55,553 bases of DNA from Paulinella micropora (lineage: Eukaryota; Cercozoa; Imbricatea; Euglyphida), in NCBI GenBank assembly GCA_009731375.1, contig BJOX01000360.1, positions 471,621 to 527,173 on the forward strand, in the 5' to 3' direction. This document shows positions 24,120 through 55,553 of this stretch, piece after piece. Position 1 is the stretch's first letter. Each line of letters begins with the position of its first letter. The notes beneath the pieces are model-generated. The model ran no database searches. It worked only from the letters and a program-made list of their open reading frames with translations, and had not been told where the DNA came from. The position numbers and the translations under genes were made by a program.

Positions 24120-24753
24120 NNNNNNNNNNTGTCAGATTCGCCAGAGATAAATCAACTACTTAACTTTAAATTCTAGTGATTATTGATAATGTTATGTATT
24201 ATCAATGTTATCAACGATGACTTACTATTATCAGGCTAGGAGTTTGGCAGTTTGGTTTGGCCACACAGACAGATTTTAATCAGGCATCGCCTCATTCCAT
24301 TTTACTTTTCTTTGAGCTCGTAAGGGTAGACCTCCGGTCTTAATACAGCGCCACTAGCCGGAAGAATGATTTAGAAGCAGGGTTTCAATCTTTAATCAAT
24401 ACATATGTATCATTGCCTTACAGTGTTTAAGCCGGTTCCTAGTTCAACCGTTCCAATTGGTAATTTTTGTTGCCAATTGGTACAAAAATTACCAATTGGT
24501 ATTAATAACGACTCAGCGCTCATGATTGTGGAGCTCGCACGCACAAGACTGCACAGTCGTGCGCGCTAAGGTTGACGGGTTAGACTTTGTGATAGTATTA
24601 ATACATTTGCAATGATCGCCCCTGCCGGGACGGGCTAAGGACTCGCGTGCCTGAACGACAGTCGGTTCCCAAGCTATTAATATATAAATCTGTCACCTGA
24701 ATTTGATTTTTTTTATTAATAAAAGCAAAAAAAANNNNNNNNNNAAAAAAAAA

Positions 24754-24755
<2 letters not shown>
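23746..24755. other. Non-coding DNA with dispersed repeats and poly-C
   Basis: No gene seen. A segment at about 23935-24000 (CTTATCCC..TAGTGGCAAGTA..) recurs near 34466 and 36520. Poly-C at 24072-24119 runs into a gap. 24240-24300 is the inverted relative of 16869-16930. Confidence 0.55.
24453..24499. repeat. Perfect 18-bp inverted repeat
   Basis: CCAATTGGTAATTTTTGT and its reverse complement flank an 11-nt centre that itself contains CCAATTGG. Could form a cruciform; function unknown. Confidence 0.85.
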
Positions 24756-24815
<60 letters not shown>

Positions 24816-25145
24816 TTTTGGTTGTAGTCCAAAGCGTTGGGCTAACTTTTTGGCGTCTATCATTCCTCCTGGCACTATTAATAGAAAAACCAAACGGCCG
24901 TAGCCGAGACAGAACATAGAACGTCTCTACAGCAAAACAAAAACCACACACAAAAAAAACCGGGAGAAAAAAAAGAGCACACCAACACACAAAAGTAGGC
25001 ACGCAGAATACATTTTTTCCCCGCCCGCCGACTGTCCAACTTTTTGACTAAAGAGCCAATTGCCGACCAGCGAGCAAAAAGTTTTAGCCGGGTAGCGACC
25101 GCCAAATGCGGCCACACTGTGGTAGCGCCAATTGCCGTGGCGCCA
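24756..25145. other. GA array and non-coding DNA
   Basis: (GA)n at 24756-24815, then GC-rich non-coding sequence with poly-A patches and several GCCGAC/AGCGACCGCC words that link it to the following foldback units. Confidence 0.55.
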
Positions 25146-25569
25146 AATTTGCCGATGTTGCACTAGCTTGGAAAAAAACATTTTTTAGCAATGTCGGCAA
25201 CCTTCTTTTTGTTCTCCCCAAGCTGGGCCAACGTCGGCGGGCGGGAGGGTATTTTTTTTAACCCAAATTTTTCCCCGCCCTCCGACGTTCGCTCAGCTTT
25301 TGCAGAACAAAAAGAAGGTTGCCGACCAGCGAGCAAAAAAAAAAAAGTTTGGTCGGTAGCCCAAATTTGCCGATGTTGCACTAGCTTGGAAAAAAAAATT
25401 TTTTAGCAATGTCGGCAACCTTCTTTTTGTTCTCCCCAAGCTGGGCCAACGTCGGCGGGCGGGAGGGTATTTTTTTTAACCCAAATTTTTCCCCGCCCTC
25501 CGACGTTCGCTCAGCTTTTGCAGAACAAAAAGAAGGTTGCCGACCAGCGAGCAAAAAAAAAAAAGTTTG
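25146..25569. repeat. Tandem pair of ~217-bp foldback units
   Basis: Two almost identical units. Each holds a 22-bp inverted repeat (GTCGGCAACCTTCTTTTTGTTC and its complement) at 25193-25214/25305-25326 and 25411-25432/25523-25544, with an inner imperfect GC-rich inverted repeat. MITE-like. A third, partial relative follows the gap at 25570-25579. Confidence 0.85.
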
Positions 25570-25755
25570 NNNNNNNNNNAACGCAAATTTTTTCCCCGCC
25601 CACCGGCATTTTCCCAACTTTTTGGCTACAGAGGCATTGCCGACCAGCCAGCAAAAAAAAAAAAATTGGCCGGTAGCGACCGCCAATGGCGGCACTGTGG
25701 CAGCGCAACCAAGACGACAAGCAGTCAAGAGCAACGACAGAGCACCTCCCCACAC

Positions 25756-26500
25756 GTACATGTTACATAAATACATACATACATACATACATACATACAT
25801 ACGTACGTACGTACCTAATCACTCCAACGGCACCTCTCCACACGTACATGTTACATACATACATACATACACACATACATACATACATGCATACGTACGT
25901 ACCTAATCACTCCAACCGCGCCTCCCCACACGTACATGCTACATACATACATACATACATACATACATACGTACGTACCTAATCACTCCAACCGCGCCTC
26001 CCCACACGTACATGTTGACATTGGCGCCTGTATCCCAACATAATGTGTGTCTTTGTATGTATGTATGTATGTATGTATGTATGCATGTATGTGTATGTGT
26101 GTGTATGTAACACGTACATGTTGACATTGGCGCCTGTGTCCCAACATAAGTGTGTTTTGTATGTATGTATGTATGTATGTATGTGTGTGTGTGTATGTAA
26201 CACGTACATGTTGACATTGGCGCCTGCATCCCAACATAATTTGTGTATTTGTATGTATGCATATGTATGTATGTATGTATGTGTAGGTAGGTAGGTAGGT
26301 AGCTATGTATGTATGTATGTATGCATGTATGTGTGTGTGTGCGTGTTGTGAGTGTGTGTGTGTGTTTGTGTTATGTACGTGTGTTATGTATGTATGTATG
26401 TATGTATGTATGTATGTATGTTTTTACGTGCATGTATGTATGTATTTATGTATTTATGTATGTATGTATGCATGCATGCATTTATGTGTCAGTATGCATT
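25756..26500. repeat. CATA/TATG arrays with interspersed minisatellites
   Basis: Words CTAATCACTCCAACCGCGCC plus CCCCACACGTACATG recur three or four times among (CATA)n. From 26008 a second unit, CGTACATGTTGACATTGGCG..CCCAACATAA, recurs three times among (TATG)n. Confidence 0.9.
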
Positions 26501-27223
26501 TATGTTGTATGTTATGTATGTCACGATCCTCTATATATTCTGTATGTTGTTTTTGTTGTGTATGTTCTTTCTGTCCTGTGTGTCTGTTGCTGTGTTGTTT
26601 ACCATAACAATCGATAGCCCTAGAGCTGTAGATTTAACGAGACCTGTCTGTCTGTATTTTTATTCATACATGCATGTTTTATGATTCGATGTAGTCGTCT
26701 ACTTGCTTGGTGAAATGTTTAGGTACAGGATGCATGTAAGTAGTTTCTTTGATGCTATGTCTTGTCTACGTTTAATTTTTAGAGTATCATTCAGAAATGA
26801 AGGAGAGGATGCTCAGATACATATAAAGATTGAGTCTGGATAAAAGAGACTGTCACACCTTCAGGGAGAAGGAAACCCAGCACCATTTCCTGCACATAAC
26901 AGACATGATGTACATAAAATACACTTTTCCCACTACTTCCACTCATCAAGACGAATAGTGAATGGCAAATATTATCTAGTAATTTCTTATATTTTGTTTG
27001 TTTGTTTGTTTGTTCTTGCGCAGAATGACGTACATAACATACACAGAAGAGAACACATTACACAAGTACTCATAACATAACTCACATAAAAAACAAAACA
27101 TACAAGTTTATGCTCCCTGCAGAAAAATCAACATGACGGCTTTATATCTACCCAGGTTCGACAAATTAAAACAGTACCAAAAAAGACGAAATAAATAGCG
27201 CAAACATGATCCAATATGCGTCT
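26501..27223. other. Non-coding DNA upstream of the pyrophosphatase gene
   Basis: No supported exon. Contains a (TTTG)n patch at 26995-27013 and many ACATAAC words. Confidence 0.5.
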
Positions 27224-27409
27224 CTATTGACTTTGGCTGTTGCCGAAAAGAGGTTTAACGTTGCCTGCTGGCTTTTGGGGAAGTAAACTTTCCTGCTTTC
27301 TCGGTACTATTTTCTTTCGTTCCCCACTCATCAACCACGGGCCTCGATGAACAAGTTCACAAGCAGTCAACTCGCTCAAAACTTCCCAGCTGGCTAAAGT
27401 TGAAGTCAT
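27224..27409 (-). CDS. Hypothetical 61-aa ORF
   Basis: ATG at 27409 to a stop at 27224; composition is ordinary (starts MTSTLASWEVLSELTACELV), unlike the repeat-derived frames. Its ATG is only 17 bp from the divergent pyrophosphatase ATG (27427), so one of the two starts is probably inside the other's 5' UTR or the ORF is chance. No family recognised. Confidence 0.25.
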   Translation of the reverse strand: MTSTLASWEVLSELTACELVHRGPWLMSGERKKIVPRKQESLLPQKPAGNVKPLFGNSQSQ

Positions 27410-27426
27410 TCTTCTCTCTAGAGATC

Positions 27427-34398
<6,972 letters not shown>

Positions 34399-36882
34399 TT
34401 TCATTTTTCTGGATTAATATTTGATACCACTTCCATTTTCCTCCTACGCTTCTCAATCGAAGTATTCCTACCAGTGTTAAGTATATTTCTTATTGAAAGT
34501 GTTATGAGTTGCGTAATGAGTTAGGAAAGTGCAGAGCGCACCGTTGGAAAGCACTCGTCCTGAGCTTTCAAATGATGGGTTGAGCAATGCTGTGTCACTT
34601 AGATTGATGGAGAACAAACAGAATCATAATGTGGGAGGGTTTCAGCCAGGCATAGATAGATTATATATATATATGTATATATATATATACATACATATAT
34701 ATATATATATATATCAGGGTGTCTCTTGATCGCGGTCGTTAGTAATAATAATGTAACATTACAGACTACCTTTTACTTATGTTTGTTAATTACGCAAACA
34801 CTTTATTTCCTTAACAAAAAGAAAATACTTGCTGAGTACTAGTAGGAATAAGTGGGAACACTTTTCAGTTATTAATAAACGAAACTTGAAGCAAGCGTTC
34901 TTCAATGATTAAAAGTAGTCCCGGCGGCGTTCAGTGGAAAAACTTTGACATTGCCAACTTAGGATTCAGTGTTATTAATATTAAGCCTGGTGGGTGACAC
35001 ACTATGACTCCAATAAGTCTGGCGACTTTTTTTTTGAAGTCACGAGTCACGGTTCAACTTGCCAAGTCGTTCAGCCGGAGGCCCCCCGGCTACTCAAGCC
35101 TCGGACCCCTGGTCTTACCCTTACTACGGCGAGCTCAAGGAAAAACTTGAAGGAATTTAATAATAATGAACCGTGACGACTCCCGGCCGGGCCTGTTGAA
35201 CGACTTCTGATTCAAAGCTAACCTCCACTTCAATATCACTGAATGATAGGCGGCGGCAGTAATTTTCTTATCCGGCTCCGAGGCTCAATTTCGGACCGTG
35301 ACTGAACAATTCTTGACGGTGTCGGCCGGCTGCCAGCCTTAATTCCTGCACCATTGGACGGGAAAAAGGAAGTTCAACTGGACGTAACGTCAGTTGAACT
35401 TGAAAAAAGCGTAACGTCACGTAGTAACTTGCTTGAAAGCGATCACGAACTAACTAACGCCTGACTCGGAACGAACGAACGAACGAATTTTTGTCGCCGG
35501 GTTTTACTAAGTTGAATAATCAAAAGATATTCATATTATTCACGTGACTATGATTTACTAGTTATGCAAGCAGCCCCTGAGGGGTATTCAACTATGATCC
35601 ATCATTCCAATTCCAATGCACTCTGAAACTTGAAATATTAATAACCTAATCTTCCTCGGGGGCCTCTGCAAAGAGAGGAAACTTGTGATCAGTATAGCGG
35701 AAAATGTAGGAGACTGTCAGAGCCAAGCAACAAAAAGGACTCGAAAAAGATAGCACTGATTTCCCAGTGTCACCCCTGACGATAATCATTAGGAGTCAGG
35801 CTTAACTTGTTTAAAAACGGATATAAGGCTACATCTTGACGAGGAGTCGGATATACTGAGCTCTTCTATACATCACTGTGTATAGGGATATAAGAAAAGG
35901 TCGCATGTTTATCTATCTGCGCCTACAGAACGAACGCACGAGCATGAAAAAAAAAAATTTCAACTGTGGTATTAATAGTAATGTGACGCGGAAAAAAACG
36001 GCCGCAAAAAAAAAAAACGGTTAGCTCGGGAGGACCGAATATGAAGTGTGTAATGAATTCATAACATAATATTTATATTTTTTGTGTGGAGACCAGTTCA
36101 ATATCTGTATTTGTAAATTAAAAAAACAGTATTAAAAAATCTATTTTAGTTTAAACGCAGATTTGGGCGGCGCCCCGATTTCACTGCGTTTATTTACATG
36201 CTAACTACATATGTGAATATAATATTATTAATAAGAGTGCTGAACAGCGGCAGGCGGATACAATTTCAACTTTCAAGCACAAAAACGACATTCAACTCAC
36301 TCCCTGACTCGCGGCCACGATAATTCTCTTAAGATGCTGAACCGTGCCAGTGCCGCTGATTCATGTTGACACCACGGGGCGGTCAGACCTGAGACCGTCG
36401 TCGACGACGAGCCTCCGGTTTTTCGTGGCAGCCCCAGAAGATTCACAATTTGAGGCTGCAGTGAGTCACAGTGCGGATAAACTTGATTTGAAATTATCTC
36501 ACCACGGCTTCCCGAGCCACCGCTTATCCCTACTACCGTAGTGGCAAGTATATCTTATTAAAAGTGTGACAAGTTGCTTTGCGTAAAATAATATAAGTCA
36601 TACATATCGTAACCTAACTGGTGACACTGGCGCCAGGCAGTACTGGTGACACTGGCTGCCAGGCAGTCAAAAACTATTGTACCTATCAATACCTAGTATC
36701 AATACCTACCAATACCTACCTACTACCTACCTACCTACCTACCTACCTACCTACCTACCTACCTACTTACCTACTTACCTACTTATTTTACCAACTAAGC
36801 CATCTGAAGAGCATGCAAACGCAACACTTTTTTTCTAGTGCTTTCAAAAATCTGCTAACTTTCTCACCTCCCTCACGCACAG
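34399..36882. other. Non-coding DNA with dispersed repeats
   Basis: No gene supported, apart from a 65-codon plus ORF at 36344-36541 of unknown meaning. Copies of one dispersed repeat lie near 34466-34525 and 36520-36600, related to 23935-24000. An imperfect inverted pair around GTCACGGTTCAAC (35046) and GAACCGTGAC (35168) is visible. (TA)n occurs at 34662-34714 and (CTAC)n at 36716-36785. Confidence 0.5.
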
Positions 36883-37085
36883 GAACATTGACAAGTAGAT
36901 GGCTACGCGGCAACACCTACATGGGACGTGTTCGGCGGAAAGCCGGACCGGCGGGCCCGCCAGCGCGATACACACCATATTTGGTACATCGCATGACCCA
37001 ATATCTGCATATTTGGCGCACCGCGCGAGATACCTTCCCGGAAACCTTACCACTTTCAAAGGTGGCAACTCGACTTTACCGTTAA
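36883..37085 (+). CDS. Last exon of an unidentified plus-strand gene
   Basis: A good acceptor (CTTTCTCACCTCCCTCACGC then ACAG) is followed by an open frame to TAA at 37083-37085 encoding a basic peptide with RGNTYMGRVRRKAGPAGPPA. It ends 14 bp from the convergent stop of the GTPase gene. Two other frames are also fairly open, so the frame choice is tentative. No upstream exon was identified and the function is unknown. Confidence 0.4.
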
Positions 37086-37099
37086 ACAGTAAATGCATC

Positions 37100-55094
<17,995 letters not shown>

Positions 55095-55148
55095 CTAGAC
55101 ACAGGAAAAGAACAACAACAACAAAAAAAGAAAGGAAGGAAGAGATAT

Positions 55149-55188
<40 letters not shown>

Positions 55189-55217
55189 TAGATAGATAGA
55201 AAGATAGATGGAGAGAG

Positions 55218-55275
<58 letters not shown>

Positions 55276-55286
55276 GAGACAGGTAG

Positions 55287-55339
<53 letters not shown>

Positions 55340-55553
55340 CGATCGATCGAGAGAAAGAGAAAGAGAAAGAGAAAGAGAAAGCGAAAGCGAAAGAGAAAGC
55401 GAAAGCGAAAGCGAAAGCGAAAGAGAAAGAGAAAGAGAAAGAGAAAGAAAAAGAGAAAAGAGAAAGAGAAAGAGAGAGAGAGTATGCCGAGTGTTTATTT
55501 TGCGAGTTTCTCCTCACCATAAAACCTTCTTTCTTTCTACCACCCCCTTCCCC
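55095..55553. repeat. Upstream intron: GATA, GA and GAAA/GCGAAA arrays
   Basis: (GATA)n 55147-55212, (GA)n 55213-55280, (GATA)n 55289-55348, (GAAA/AAAGCG)n 55350-55480. The last ~70 bp are unique and may approach another exon, but none can be supported. Confidence 0.85.

Overview
The window is nuclear DNA of a eukaryote, probably a protist or alga (the species cannot be named from sequence alone). Evidence: GT-AG introns, many exons of only 30-150 nt, tRNA-derived SINEs, LTR and non-LTR retrotransposons, and an extraordinary load of microsatellites, chiefly (GATA)n/(TATC)n, with (TATG)n, (GAA)n, (ACT)n, (GAAA)n and (CA/GA)n. Runs of N, mostly 10 long, sit at low-complexity DNA and mark assembly gaps.

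Layout. 0.2-1.5 kb: minus-strand 5' part of a SUN-domain (SLP1/SUCO-like) gene. 2.9 kb: a weak plus-strand ORF. 5.1-15.7 kb: a complete, apparently young Ty3/gypsy LTR retrotransposon (TG..CA LTRs of 234 and 237 bp, TTTC target duplication, intact gag and pol) inserted in a ~60-bp minisatellite. Its gag and pol lie in one frame, separated by a single UGA. 17.7-26.5 kb: mostly simple repeats, two foldback MITEs and a tandem foldback unit. 27.4-34.4 kb: plus-strand 12-exon gene for a DHH-DHHA2 (family II, Mn-type) inorganic pyrophosphatase-like protein with a signal peptide and two apparent 1-nt frame breaks. 32.2-32.8 kb: three SINE copies in one of its introns. 36.9-37.1 kb: end of an unknown plus-strand gene. 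37.1-55.1 kb: minus-strand nucleostemin/GNL3/NSN1-type nucleolar GTPase; 16 exons with GT-AG borders join into one open frame of 437 codons plus stop, and the gene continues upstream beyond the window.

The most unusual observation is shared by all three recognised host genes. Their introns contain fragmentary, decayed copies of neighbouring exons, often with the adjoining intron edge, and these copies are mostly separated by microsatellite arrays. The pyrophosphatase DHH exon has six decayed 5' copies, the GTPase P-loop exon four or more extra copies, the GTPase G3 (DxPG) exon five, its strand-before-P-loop exon three, and the SUN exon 2 one. In some copies a (GATA)n array sits inside the exon copy. 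Because intron edges are copied too, this looks like DNA-level duplication coupled to microsatellite growth, not retrocopying of mRNA.

A second theme is retroelements living in GATA arrays. A non-LTR element with an R2-type restriction-like endonuclease (44.3-47.9 kb) and a second, non-coding family both end in nearly the same 3' motif fused to (TATC)n. All seven 3' ends seen here adjoin GATA/TATC arrays, and most truncated 5' ends do too.
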